Below are positions 33,309 through 45,659 of a DNA stretch of 64,000 nt, one piece after another (position 1 is the stretch's first letter; each line of letters opens with the position of its first letter). The notes below the pieces were generated by a model. That model searched no databases and was not told where the DNA came from. It was given only the letters and a program-made list of their open reading frames with translations. A program made the position numbers and the translations under genes. The DNA comes from Linyphia triangularis (lineage: Eukaryota > Arthropoda > Arachnida > Araneae > Linyphiidae). The DNA lies in the NCBI GenBank assembly GCA_963978545.1, contig OZ021732.1:19327521-19391520 (forward strand), read 5' to 3'.

Positions 33309-33424
33309 GGTCAGTTTGATTATAATTCTTGCACTGTCCTGAAAAAAGCACGCCAAAATGGCAAATTTAACATTATACTTTTTGATAATTCTTAAATTTT
33401 TGTCTTATAAATAAAACAGAGGTA

Positions 33425-34530
33425 AACCACCCAGTTGATGGGCTCAACGAAAGAGAATTCCGAGTTAAAGATTTCCGTTTTGCAACATTGTTCACCCTTA
33501 TCGCATTTCTACCGAAGTTTCAGAAGGGTATGCTTAGAACACCTTAAGGGGTATTACTACCTATGACTTTGATCAAAATCGTTAGATCTGTATTTTAGCG
33601 ATTGCTGATATTATATATATATATTCAATTTGCAGCTACTTTATGCGCATGGGCAAATTTGACGAAAATATCAATGTCAAGTACCATGGCTAACACAAAC
33701 CCGTATGCGAAAAATGAATATCGTAGCCCGATTTGTTCGAGAGCTGTCCTAACCACAGATTAACACACATAAATTGTTTTCTAGATCAACTTTTTTATTT
33801 GAACTCGGAATGTTCCAAAACATAGAGAAATGCAAACTAGGAGTTTAGAACATCGCATAATTTTCAATTACCCTGTAATAGTTAGTCATTTCAAAAAAAT
33901 ATATGGAGTTATCTATCGTTTTCATATTTACAATCATCTAAAATAAAAATGGCCAGTTTAGCGATTTATCTGGCAATAATTTTTTATATGGGAAAAAAAA
34001 AAAAAAACAAGATGACAAAATTGGTGATTTTATACGATAGACATTACATTGTCATTTCCTGTTCGTGAAACAGAAAAAAATCAATCCATGATGGGCGATG
34101 CTCAAAGGCAGAGAACTCTGTGTTAAAGACACTCGTTTTTCAACTTTTTAAGCTTTTATCGCATTTCTGAGGGGATTTCGAAGATGAAGACGATTAGAAC
34201 ACCTTCAGAGGCATTAGCACAAATATTTTAATCAAAATCGTAAGAGCTGCTTTTTAGTAATTACTGGAAAACATGATATTTCCATGATTTTAAAGTTATG
34301 CGCATGCACTATTTTGACTAAAACCCTAATGGTATATCTCCTAGCCACCTCAAACCCGCACACGAAATACAAAAAATTTGTACATCGTAACTCCATTCGT
34401 TCAGGAACTATGCTGACCACGTACGCAGACATAAAGAAACACATAGATACATTTTTTTTAGACCATTTTTTAAAATTCAAGATGTTCCGAAACTTGAGAA
34501 ATGCAAAAAAGAAATCGATTTTTTTTTTTT
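33425..34530. repeat. Two tandem diverged copies of a ~430-bp element
   Basis: Segment 33450-33885 is repeated at 34108-34510. Paired landmarks: GAGAATTCCGAGTTAAAGA / GAGAACTCTGTGTTAAAGA, TTATCGCATTTCT in both, TTAGAACACCTTA / TTAGAACACCTTC, ATCAAAATCGTTAGA / ATCAAAATCGTAAGA, TTATGCGCATG in both, GGAATGTTCCAAAACATAGAG / AGATGTTCCGAAACTTGAG, then AAATGCAAA. The ATCAAAATCG...TTATGCG wording resembles 3' ends of mobile elements. No open frame survives in either copy. Confidence 0.7.
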
Positions 34531-37500
34531 ACTAAATGCTACTTAATCATTACCATTTGTAAATATATTGATAAATTAAAATAAAAATGCTAAATGCAGT
34601 ATTTTCATAATTCTAAGTTATAATTTTGGAAATTAAAAGTAAATTGTACTTAATAAAACTAACGGCCTAAAAGTGGATACAGGCATGAGGAATCCCAGGA
34701 GCTGAACAAATTGAGATCTTATTTTACCTCAAATGAGTTGGTGTCATTTTGTCACTCACGAGGGAAATCTTGATGGTATGCTATTATGTTCTGTGCAAAA
34801 CAATGTTATTCATCAAAATAAGGGCTTTAACAAGCCCATTATGCGTGATGATTATCTTATTTATTAGTTGAAATTAAGTCTCATTAACTTAGTTGAGTTC
34901 ACCTAAATCCCTTATATATTTACAAGTTCATTTTTATTTTTTAAAAAGCAAAAATGTAGTATTAAGTTTGTTTCAAATTATATATGTTCGTATCAAAAAT
35001 ATTCAATAATATTTAACATACCTATGAAAACACGTCAAATAAAAATTGTTATTACTTTACTTAAAATAATCTCGATAAATATTTAAGAGCTTAACATTAC
35101 ACCTTTCTCTTACAGTCCTACTCAAATAAAGTTGTCAAATCTAACAATAGTAAAAATCATTCATTCATTCATTTCAAACCGAAAACTTTTTAATACACAA
35201 GCTGTATAAAAAATGAATCTCCTGATATCAATGAACAAATATTATTTAAAAGAATATTCCTTCTTCAATTTCAAAACATGAAGGATATTATTCCCTGACA
35301 TACAAATACTTTTATCAGTAAAGAAGAAATATTTTAAGAATATCTTTAGTTTCCTATCCAGTGCGTGTACGTAATTGGATACATCTTTTAAGGTTTCTTA
35401 GAAATTCTGAAGATAAGTCTTAAGGAAACACAAGTTTCTGAAGTTTACTTTTTACGTAAGAAAGAGAAATTCTTTACTATACGCTAATAACTTCAATTCA
35501 AGAAATCAAAAAAGATTACGGCAAACTTAGAGAAATCCATTTTTATCAGAAGAAAGCCATGTTATTTTAAAAAGGGTTTATTTCATAAAGTAAATATTAG
35601 AACACGTATACGGGCAAATGTTATTATCGGTATCAATATTGATATAGTTTTTTATATAAAATTCATAGTTAAAGTAATTAAGAAAATATTTATTGTATGT
35701 ATTTTGTTTGAGAATAAAAGAAATGTATTTGATTAGTGGGTCTGTGCACAGCCTGTATAATTAATGTTGCTAAGAGGATTTTTTTTTTCAGAGTTTATCA
35801 GAGTTATATATTGAATTTCAATGCTGAGAAATATAAGACCCTTAAAGTTTCCTCAGCTTGATAAAATTGCAATTTTCCCTTTTCTACAATGCTATCATCT
35901 AATGTGTACTATTATAACTTACCAACGGCTTTTGACCGCATTTCTGACTTTTCAACTTCGATTTTTAAACTAATAAAACGATGTTCAATTATAAACTAGT
36001 TTTTTGTCAGAATCAGAAGTCTTAGCTCTTAAATTGATATTTCATTTATTAATTATGATTTAGTATAAATAGAGGAAAAGAAATTGCCTTGAAATAATAT
36101 CTAAGATAATTTGTAAGTTTAACTCACATTGTAAGAGATATCACTTTCTTAAAATCGATTTTTCACAGAATATCCTTTTATACATACTATTTAGTTTTTA
36201 TTCAATGATAAATAAATGTATCTTACAGAAATCAAATTTTATCTAGAAAATGGCATAAGTTTGTAGTAAATTCCTTCATTATAAACGTTTTTAATTATCT
36301 TTAGAAAGAACTCATCGAAATAAAAAGATACACATTTTATACTTTAAATGCTGTTTTCTCAAAATGCTTTTTTACATTGAAGAGTACCTTTTCTCAGAAT
36401 TCACTTAAGAATGTGCTTTGAAACTATTTTTTCTTACACATATTGTTCTTTTTCCCAAACATACGTATGTTTTTACCGAAATATAAAATCGATTGATTTT
36501 TTTAATTCTTAAGTTTAATCATAAAAAAAGAAAAACATTCTTAAATAATTATTTTTTTACAAAAGCTTTTGTTAGTCTAATATTGGCTAAGAAAAATTAT
36601 AAACCAATGCTTTGAACATTTTCTCAGAAAAAGGTTAATAAAAAAAAATATGTGTAACATTGATTAGGTAGAGTTTTCTAAATCCTTTAACGCCTTACAC
36701 TATTATGCATAGACTCTAATATAGCAATAGTTAAGTTACTCTACTTCAAACTTGATCATTATCTCATTAAGAATCCTGGATAAAAATTTACATACCCGGC
36801 AAGTTGCAAACAAAAAGGATTGGCGGATTTGAATAATTTAAAGTCTTGACACTGCCTCAGCCGTTCGCATGTTAGCAACCATGCTAAAATTAAACTTGGA
36901 TTGCTAAAATTGAATAAAGAGTTACTTCAATATAAACTGTTTATTTTTTTAACCTAGCAGTCCCGGTTAATTTTTAATTTACATTCAGTTACAATAAACA
37001 AAAGGATTATTTCTTTGCTAAAATCGCAATTGATCAGCAAATATGAGTACTTACTTTCTTTTTGTTCGTTTATTGCGACGCCATAGAATATAATATTGAC
37101 ATAAAATATAAGATAGCTTTTAGGATTACCAAGTAAGTTATAGGAAATAAACCTGTATTATTGAGACGAAAACAATCCCTAGTAGTATTAAGATCGAGGG
37201 TTGTACTTTTATGCTGAACAGAGCTAAAGAAATCAGCAAAAATGTTAGTGATCTCAGCCGCAGAAGCAAACACTGAGCTTTACCAACATGTATTAACAGA
37301 AGCTTTATCCTTATTGTCACATTTGAAATCTAACCGTTATGTAAGTGGATCAATTCACAGTTAATTTTCTATATTATTTACAAAAGAAATAATCAAGTAT
37401 CGATGTATCAAGTTTGACCTTTTTAACATTGATTTATAAGATATTAAATCAGCTTTAATTTAAAAAATAAGAGATTTTCTGTGAAACTTATTTTTGAATT

Positions 37501-38370
37501 TAATAAGCTACTTTGTACTGGACCTTAAAGGAAAGTTTACTCTTAGGTTCGAATTTTAAACGAATCATTTACACAAAATATAAATTAGATTATTAAAACT
37601 ATCAACATTGCAATTAGCATTATAAAAATCACTATACTAAAGAAATATGAATGATCTATAGCCCTATACCTAGAGCAGGTTGAGCAGAATAACCAAAGCT
37701 TATAGTGTTCATTCGGCAAAATGTACTTCAATTGCATGTTATATTTACCTGGGGAAACACGTTAAATTTAATTTATTTCATAAATTTACTTATTATTTTT
37801 TTTTTATAAATTTATTTTATTTCAAAATATTTATTTTGAATTAGAACAAGTTATCACCAATATTAAAATATTTAGAAATATATTTGATAAATTGGTACAT
37901 ATAAAATCGCTTTTTTTAGCTAATTACATTAGGAGGCAATTTCAAATAACCCTTCACTATTAACTAAACTTAAAACTGTATTAAACTATCTGACGGGTCA
38001 CTAAGATATTTAACTTGTATATGACTGGGAACGTTTCTGTTCATGTGCAGAATACATGAGACTTATTGCACTATGGCGATATGTAATGATGCCATTTCGG
38101 TCATTCCCACTTTGAGTTTTTGGTCTCTGGATAATTAAAACAAATGAAGTTCATGAAATGCGCATTTGACCTGTTTTAATGAGGAGTAAACATCAAATAC
38201 CGTGTATATGAATGCGTTCGTATCAAGAAGGATGTTGCTCTATCTCGAGATCTTTCGTATTTATGAATAAATAATCAACCTCCAACTTGGGATGTTACTG
38301 AATACTTGCAAAAGAAATTGTAGACAATCTTGAGTATGTTTTAAAACCGTAAGAGGCCTAGTACACTTTT
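34531..38370. other. AT-rich spacer, nothing recognised
   Basis: AT-rich sequence without noticed arrays or terminal repeats. A more balanced patch at about 38040-38240 (ATGATGCCATTTCGGTCATTCCC) has no open frame of note. Minus-strand frames at 37070-37320 are short and overlap. Confidence 0.5.
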
Positions 38371-38380
38371 AGGTAATAAA

Positions 38381-38649
38381 CCCGCCCTCTGTGGGTCAGG
38401 GACGTATATACACATCCTTTGATCCCCAGTTTTTAAAGCAATACATATAATTTTTAAATTTATAAATAAAATTTAAAATAAAATATGTTTTAAATATTTT
38501 TATTAGGATGATAGTTTAAAAGCCATTTATAACAAAATAAATAAAAATAATAAAAAAAAAATTATATATCTGAAGCAGAAATATAATTTAAAAGTTATTG
38601 AGGGGAAAACAATTGTACAATTTCGCCCATTACCTGGACGCTCAGAGGG
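38381..38649 (-). mobile_element. Degenerate TTAA-type MITE, relative of the one at 63546
   Basis: The reverse complement matches 63546-63811 along its whole length. Shared stretches: AATGGGCGAAAT, TTGTTTTCCC, TTTTAAATTATATTTCT, AAACTATCATCCTAATAAAA, TTTATAAATTTAAAAAT and a GGATCAAA...TATATACGT stretch near the far end. Flanking bases are TAAA (38377) and TTGG (38650) where the intact copy has TTAA, so the target duplications have mutated. About 269 bp, no coding capacity. A 33-A tract follows shortly after. Confidence 0.75.
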
Positions 38650-38675
38650 TTGGAGCAAACGAGTTTTGTAGAGTA

Positions 38676-38676
<1 letters not shown>

Positions 38677-38709
<33 letters not shown>
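38677..38709. repeat. Poly-A tract (33)
   Basis: Uninterrupted A run just right of the degenerate MITE. Confidence 0.95.
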
Positions 38710-38712
<3 letters not shown>

Positions 38713-40010
38713 GAACGATGGCTATATCTTGTATTGTAATTGATGAAATAATAAATATCAAGAAACGTTGTATATCGTGGAAGGTCTTCATTAATTGTAT
38801 ATATTTCTTTATTATCATGAGGGGTCATCTACATATTAAAACTAAACCAAACTTTTAAAAGTTCAATCGCACCCTCAATAGTACTTACTACATTTAGATT
38901 TAGAATAAGAAAAAAAAAAAAAAGAAAAAAAAAAGTCTAAATATCCGATTTCGTAATTTTTCAATGAGAAGTTAGTACTTTAAATAAGATCAAAGAATTG
39001 ACAAATTAATGTTAAAAGAAAAAATTACATTTATGGTCATAAATTCTTAAATAATTAATGTATTTTAGTATTTTTTACTTCAAACAATAGTTTGTTAAAT
39101 GCCAAACATTAATAGCAATCTACTTTTGAACCAATCAGTATTTTAATAATTAATTATAATTAATAAAACAAGTTTAAATTTTTTTTAGATATATACATGT
39201 ATTTTTTTATTTATTTTTCAACTCACGATTAACAGCCTGCTTGAGATTCTGCAAAGAAGTACTTGTAGTGATGCATTGTGAAACCATAATCTTATCTTTC
39301 GAAAACCTCATCAGCTTTTTTAAGTCCAACTCCTCTCTTTTCCTCATTAGATGTTCCCTGAATGTGATGTAGAAAAAATTTTAGGATTGTTGCAGGTAAT
39401 TTATAGTTATTTGTGAATAAATATTTATTTGCAGTTTTAAAGTTCTTCTTTTTTATTCCTATGACACATTAGCAACTAACATAATGATAACAATGTTCGA
39501 CCATTTTTCATGAATCGGTTTAATTCAGTGTACTAGTTAAACTACGGCAACAACGCACTGACGAAAAGAAAACAACGTAAATTAGTGAGTGATCACAGCG
39601 AGTGATAGCGAGTTATCACAGACAAAAATCGCTTGGCCGTATTAATCATAATTGGCAACGAATTCAAAACGTGTCATAATTGACAGCGAAAACCATGCCG
39701 GGTCATTAGAGCATATGGGTTTTATCTGATCAAGGTAGTTTACAATCGCATGAGCCATAGAACTAAAAACGCCACCTGAAAATAAAAGTGTCATTTTTCG
39801 ATACTAGTCTTAAGTTAGGGATCTTACGATTTTTCAGCCTTTTTAGTACCAGAAAAAATATTATAACAAAGAACTTATAGGAATAAACTTATGGGAGTGA
39901 TAACTTTAAAAATGGCCAAAATTGTGCCTAAATACAGCTACAACTTTCCTGCCGGGGACAATAGAGTATTAGTAACAATCGAACTGTACCTGTACACGTC
40001 ATTCTGTTCC
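38710..40010. other. Mixed spacer; balanced part from ~39520
   Basis: AT-rich up to about 39500, then a more balanced stretch (CGAGTGATAGCGAGTTATCAC, ATTGGCAACGAATTCAAAACG) reaching to the ATAA-flanked MITE at 40016. No open frame worth calling and no defined boundaries. TCCTGCCGGG at 39947 is the reverse complement of the first ten bases of the piggyBac terminus but has no TTAA beside it. Confidence 0.4.
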
Positions 40011-40011
40011 C

Positions 40012-40278
40012 ATAACCTGTTCAGGACCGTGATCGCGTATATGTGATCAGACGATTCTTCCCTCACGGCCCGCGATATCGTATTTGTGATCAGTGTTTCC
40101 GTGTCAGCCGGCCCATCATCACACAGACGTGATTTCAGATTGGAACGTTTTATTTGAATTTAACGGGGCAAAATGCTTAACGGGGAAAAATGCCCGGTCC
40201 CGTGCGTGCGTAGTCTCTTTGAGCGCGCGGGCCTGGGGAAGCGCTTCTTTCTCCTTTCGCCGGTCCTGAACAGGATAA
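40012..40278. mobile_element. GC-rich 259-bp MITE with ATAA target duplication
   Basis: Perfect 14-base terminal inverted repeats, CCTGTTCAGGACCG at 40016-40029 and its reverse complement at 40261-40274, flanked by ATAA at 40012-40015 and 40275-40278. Fifteen bases inside the left end lies an imperfect palindrome GATCGCGTATATGTGATC (40031-40048), with a near direct copy GATATCGTATTTGTGATC at 40074-40091. A 17-base unit TTAACGGGGCAAAATGC is duplicated at 40160 and 40177. The terminus resembles that of the piggyBac element (CAGGAC shared) and ATAA resembles TTAA, so I place it near piggyBac by inference only. Confidence 0.8.
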
Positions 40279-42800
40279 TGAATCTAAGCTAACTGTGTCA
40301 CAATAAGATTTGTTATATCATAATTATATAGATATATCTATGTACAAAAGAGATAATAAAATAATAAATTATACAACATATAAGGGTAAATTATGGGTTG
40401 CCACTTTCAATTTGCAAAAATATTTTTTTTTTTTTTTTTACTTTATTGATATATATTTGTCGCACAGTTTGCTGAATGTATATTTGTCCCATAACACTAG
40501 TTTTCGCACCTATCTGGAAAAACTGAATAAATATAAAAAAATCAGACTAGACAATAGAATAAACTAGCCTTATATTTTTATTATGTATAGCTATATTTCA
40601 ATTTCATATTTTTTCCTTCCACACATAGATACAAACATGTGTATAAAAATTAAATTTAACTCGAATGCTTGTGTAGTATTGCTTTTTCCAAAGTATATGA
40701 TATATCTTTATTCAAAATATCGAGCAATGGAAAGCTCTCTCATCCATTTAATAGCAACTGTTCTATCTTACTTAAAACCATTCCCACACCCAAAAGCAGA
40801 TTCAGAGATTCAAATATCCATTAAAACCGAACAACCAGAACCACGCTCATTGTTCTAGTTATTACGTCTACGCTCGAAAGAAACTCAGCAAAAAACTTAG
40901 AAACATAAGTGGTTTTTCCCCACAACCCCGTCTTTACATACCGCTCAAGAGCCAGAAACAAAAGAACACTCTTCAACCAAGAACTTTCTTCTCTTAAACG
41001 CTACATTGATCATCATCTGCCACTTGGAAGAAAATATAGAAACTTAAGTCCAATAAAAAGCGGGCATAGCATTCAATGAACCATGTAAGAAATATATTTC
41101 GCTGTTTACGTTTATATATATCCTCAAATGGCTTGAAGGTGAAAGCTCGTTGATATCATATGATGGAATGTTTCGGATATTGCTGTTGTGTGCGATCGTT
41201 AACAGGATGTTATGTACCATAAACGGTTCACCCCTCTTGAATTCCGTGCTTCTATTTTGACAATTTGAAGTCAGTTCAGCCCCCTATAAGCTGCGCCCTT
41301 CCCCCTATTTTTTGAAGGGGAATATTTTATGAGTTCCTGTTATTGGTTCTGTTCGAAGGACGGAGCTAATAATAATCGTTTGGGGAAATGTTTGAGCACT
41401 GCGATAGAACGAAATTGTGTATTTTTTTGTTTTTTTTTGCCTCACAGTCATGGGGAATTTTTTGAGCCGTGTGTTACTTTCTCAGGGCTTGAAATTGCAT
41501 CTCGTGTAGAGCGCTTGATGAAAAATGCTGGGGCAGTAAGTGGTGTTTTTAGGGAGAGAAATCATAAAAGCGTTTTCAACATATCTTATGTATTACCTAA
41601 TATGCACACACAAAAATTCTTTCAAAAATAGTCGATACGATAATAGTTGCCCACGAGGAGTTGCTTCAAATTTTACTGCCTAACCTTGTATCAGGAATTG
41701 TGGAGGTGATACAATAATACACAAATGCAAATGAAGGAAACGTGAAATTTGATAATCCTTTTTTAGTTAAAACTAGATGTTGAACTTAGTACACTGTCTG
41801 AGTTGGCTGCTTAGTGTAAAATCCCATTAAGGGTTTCATACAATTTCTTGATTATAATCAACTTCTGAATTGTTTTACTCTATATTTAGGAGCTTCATAG
41901 GCAAATAACTTGACTGCATTGTTGTATTATAAGGTGTTTATACGTGAGCAGATGACGTGGGATTTTGTGTCATTTGTACGTTGGTAAATTTGAACTTATT
42001 GCATTTAAAGACTGAACTTTCAAATATTTAATTACATAGGAACAAATCTAGTATTCAATATTATTACTTTATTTGTACTTACTATTTCATTTGCACAATT
42101 GCTACTTTATTATCAATCTAAAGTGTTTGCAATTATAAGTTTAAGTCAAAAAGTATTTGGATTTCTTCAGCTGATTCTTTCTATTAAAATTTGTACTATG
42201 AATTAGTATCAATAAACCGAACAAATAAAAAAAACATGAATAGCCATCAAAAACTTATTTACGCTTAACATCATAAATAAATGCCAAACAACACTGGAGT
42301 GGAATAGTTGGGTAATACTTCGTAAGTACAACGGCGTAAAAACAAACACTATTGAGAACTAACGAGAATGTCCAAGAAACTCGTTCTTCTTCTTACTCGT
42401 CCATTACTTTGCGTTATAGTCAGACACGTTCCTCACAAACAGGCACTTCATTTATAAGCCTCCTGCCACGACTTAATGCGTCTGAATGCTTTTGCCGTAA
42501 AAGTGAAATTGTGATCAATGAAATATCTACATAGGAAAACAAACTTTTAGCACGAAATGTGAATGGAACGTGTATACATGGGTTTGTAGTTAGACAGCAT
42601 AAATATGAATATACATGAAATCAATATATTAAAACAATGTTCTTGAATGTAAACTTTTAAAAATATGATAAAAGATTATGGATTATGTTTATGCACACTG
42701 TCGAATTGTAGGATATATTAATTTTGGTATCTTTACATTTGCTTGTTGTAATAAGTTTGGGTTGTATCGAAAAACTACTTCAGAGATAAGTAAATTGATT
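40279..42800. other. Spacer, no gene recognised
   Basis: AT-rich at first, more balanced at about 41100-41640 (GCCCCCTATAAGCTGCGCCC). A 100-codon plus-strand frame at 41329-41631 and a 91-codon frame at 40583-40858 show no domain I recognise and no splice or promoter support. Confidence 0.45.
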
Positions 42801-42805
42801 TTTAT

Positions 42806-42841
42806 CAAGATTAGCATGCATATTCATGCATGCTAATCTTG
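42806..42841. repeat. Perfect 16-bp hairpin
   Basis: CAAGATTAGCATGCAT at 42806-42821 is followed after four bases (ATTC) by its exact reverse complement at 42826-42841. A 16-bp perfect stem with a 4-base loop is well beyond chance for this composition. The arms contain GCATGC and ATTAGCAT, the latter octamer-like. No surrounding terminal repeats were seen. Confidence 0.95.
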
Positions 42842-42930
42842 CATAATCGTACATGTATTGACACTCATGTGAATGCAAATATAGGTACAGTTATTACTTT
42901 ACAAAATGTAGGCATAAATCAGTTTTAAGT

Positions 42931-43080
42931 TTACCTGATGGATTTGTGATTAGCGTTTAGTCTTGCATTCCTAAGGTTGTCGCATTAGAATCCTGGTTTA
43001 GGCATGGATTTTCATTGTGGTTTGGAATCCATGTTGATATCTAGGTCCGAAAAAGAGACGGTCGCGCCAACCAACAAAGC
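42931..43080 (+). mobile_element. tRNA-like SINE, copy 3 (diverged)
   Basis: GTGATTAGCGTTTAGTCTTGC (box-A-like region) and TTAGAATCCTGG (box-B-like) precede GGCATGGATTTTCATTGTGG, matching the body of the other copies. It ends in GCCAACCAACAAAG, the CCAAC-type tail shared by the family. It lies about 80 bases left of the nested TTAA elements. Confidence 0.6.
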
Positions 43081-43291
43081 AATTTTAAAAGTTCTCCAAA
43101 TCTAAGTGAAAGTAGCTATCATTACAATTACAAATGTAGCAGAAGTATAATTGTTCTATTGTTAAGGGGGTCCGCTACCAGAAAAAAAAAACTTTATTTA
43201 TAAATATTTTATGTAAAAAATGTATCTTATGTATGAGATACTATTTATGTCTTTGAGATAATAGTCTTTTAAAATATTGTGATTATTTATT

Positions 43292-43311
43292 AAAAAAAAA
43301 AAAAAAAAAAA
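43292..43311. repeat. Poly-A tract (20)
   Basis: Uninterrupted A run inside the outer TTAA-flanked element. Confidence 0.9.
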
Positions 43312-43385
43312 TCAATCCAAGAAAAATCCACAATAATTAATGTTAATATCTATAATAATTGAAAATGCGAGTTTTGATATCAGTA

Positions 43386-43389
<4 letters not shown>

Positions 43390-43421
<32 letters not shown>
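43390..43421. repeat. Poly-T tract (32)
   Basis: Uninterrupted T run inside the outer TTAA-flanked element. Confidence 0.95.
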
Positions 43422-44146
43422 CAAATTGAAAGCTTTCCGTAAAACATAATTACAGAAAGAAAATGTTTTCTTTACATAATTTTAAAGATGGAACTAAAAA
43501 AAATATAAAAATTATCAATGTTAAATAATTGAAATTTTCGATTTTTTTATATTATCTTTTATGTCAAATGTTATATTTTAAAACATAATTTAAAAAATTA
43601 AATTATGTGATGACAAAATGTTTAAAACTATAAATTAAATGCCTAAATATTTGAATAGCCAATTGTTAAGGGTTCTGGAAATATATCGCTTTGAGTGTGC
43701 AGCATCTGTGAAAAACACTAGTGACCGAAAAACGCACTTTACACAGATGTTTCAAGGCGCTACGCTCATTAATGATGTTTAAGGGAACTCAGTAACCTAA
43801 AAACAAAAAAATAAATCGTTTTTGAGGTATTTATTTCATTTTACTCTAGGTATTTTTCTCTTTCCATTGATGCATTACTTTTGTTTTTAGTCAAATTAGA
43901 AGTAATTTATATTTTGTTTTAAAATAATAAATTATCAATGTTAACTTTATAAGCCTTTTACCTTTAATTTTGATTTACTCAATACGTGATATTTAACTAG
44001 TAGAAATATATCAATAATTTTTTTATAGTAGTATATAATCTTCAGATTAAACTGAGGCTAAAGTTTGGTAAAAAATATCATCAGAATTTTTCTTGTAAAA
44101 TTTTTACCAGTTTTCAATTTTTTTTGTTGAGAAAAGGCTCTTTAAA

Positions 44147-44384
<238 letters not shown>

Positions 44385-44534
44385 GTATTTAAAAATACAA
44401 TTGGAATTTTTTAACCTCCATTGAATCTGTAAGTTATGTATTACAATTTAATAACAAAAATTATTAGTATATCTCTACTAGTTAACTAGAACAAGTACAT
44501 TGAAGTTTAAAATATCACGTTTAGAGAAAATCCA

Positions 44535-44656
44535 AGTTCGAAGGAAAGTTTTAAAAAATTAAACGTTTAGCGTTCTTCTGTTCCTAGTAAAACAAATTAT
44601 ATTTTCAAGATATATTTAAATTACATTTCAGATTATTTCCAAAATACTTATACAGT
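44535..44656 (+). repeat. Direct repeat, copy inside the nested element
   Basis: About 120 bases (GTTCGAAGGAAAGTTTTAAA ... TTTCCAAAATACTTATACAG) are repeated at 45188-45303. The two copies are almost identical except for one short indel (AAACGTTTAGCG versus AAGCTCCG). This copy lies between the AT tract and the right inverted arm. Confidence 0.9.
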
Positions 44657-44783
44657 CATATATAGTTAATATTGAAAGTTGTCATTTTTAAAACAAAATA
44701 TAACATACTTCTAATTTGAGTACAAATAAAAGTAATACATCAATGGAAAGGCAAAGAAACATAGAAAAACATGAAATAAAAAA

Positions 44784-44790
<7 letters not shown>

Positions 44791-44816
<26 letters not shown>
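44791..44816. repeat. Poly-A tract (26)
   Basis: Uninterrupted A run within the right inverted arm, not matched by an equally long tract in the left arm. Confidence 0.9.
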
Positions 44817-45187
44817 CGATTTTTTTTTAAATTTTTTATTATTATTTATTGTTAGGGTTCTGAGTCCCCTTAAATAACTGATAATTTCTTGGCTTTATAA
44901 TTGCAGAAAGATTAAGATAAAAATATAATTCTTTTTAGGAATGTATGAACCATTTTTTTAAATAAAAAAAATGATTTTTGATGAAATGTCGGTAACGGAC
45001 TCTCTTAAGGGGAGACTTTTTACTTTACAAGATTATTTTGAAACCAAATGCTGTGTTAAAAAAAAATAAAAACCAAGGAGGCAAAACGTTTTATTTCCAC
45101 TTTTTTGAAAATATAGTTAATAATGATCTATATTGGAATGTTAGCTTCATTTACCGATATTACGTCACCAATGGGGTAGAAAAATAT

Positions 45188-45303
45188 AGTTCGAAGGAAA
45201 GTTTTAAAAAATTAAGCTCCGTTCTTCTGTTCCTAGTAAAACAAATTATATTTTCAAGAAATATTTAAATTACATTTCAGATTATTTCCAAAATACTTAT
45301 ACT
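45188..45303 (+). repeat. Direct repeat, copy outside the nested element
   Basis: Second copy of the 44535-44656 segment, 180 bases beyond the right end of the outer element. It is part of a longer open stretch (45038-45268) with no recognised domain. Being outside, it may be the source of the internal copy. Confidence 0.9.
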
Positions 45304-45431
45304 GTTCTTCAGCCTTTGTCTTTATATGCGTAACTGACAGTTTTTAACATCGACTTTAGAATACATACAATATTATATACCTGTCAGAGAAATGAACTAT
45401 CGTATTTTAACAGCGTTAATCACAGACAATT

Positions 45432-45659
45432 TTAACCCATTAACTACATTTGCAAGAAAACTTTCCAATCGACATTTTAGTTTTTTCTATGGTAATAAAT
45501 TGCGATATTTATTCCATTTAGTGTTTCTTAAAAATCATAAAATGAATTTTCCAAAAAAATCTTACAAATTCAAACTATACCTTAATGATCTAAATAAAAA
45601 TATTAAAAGATTAAAACAATTACTGTTTATACATTTCAAAGTTGTCTTTAATGGGTTAA
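45432..45659. mobile_element. TTAA-flanked 220-bp MITE
   Basis: TTAA at 45432-45435 then CCCATTAACTAC; right end, read inward from TTAA at 45656-45659, CCCATTAAAGAC. Ten of 12 terminal positions agree. The CCCnTTnACTnC style of terminus is seen in piggyBac-derived miniatures. A 90-codon frame (45392-45664) runs through it and is not a gene. Confidence 0.65.

Noticed and set aside
39947..39956. TCCTGCCGGG, the reverse complement of the first ten bases of the piggyBac terminus
   Set aside because: No TTAA adjoins it and no partner end is visible nearby; it may be chance.
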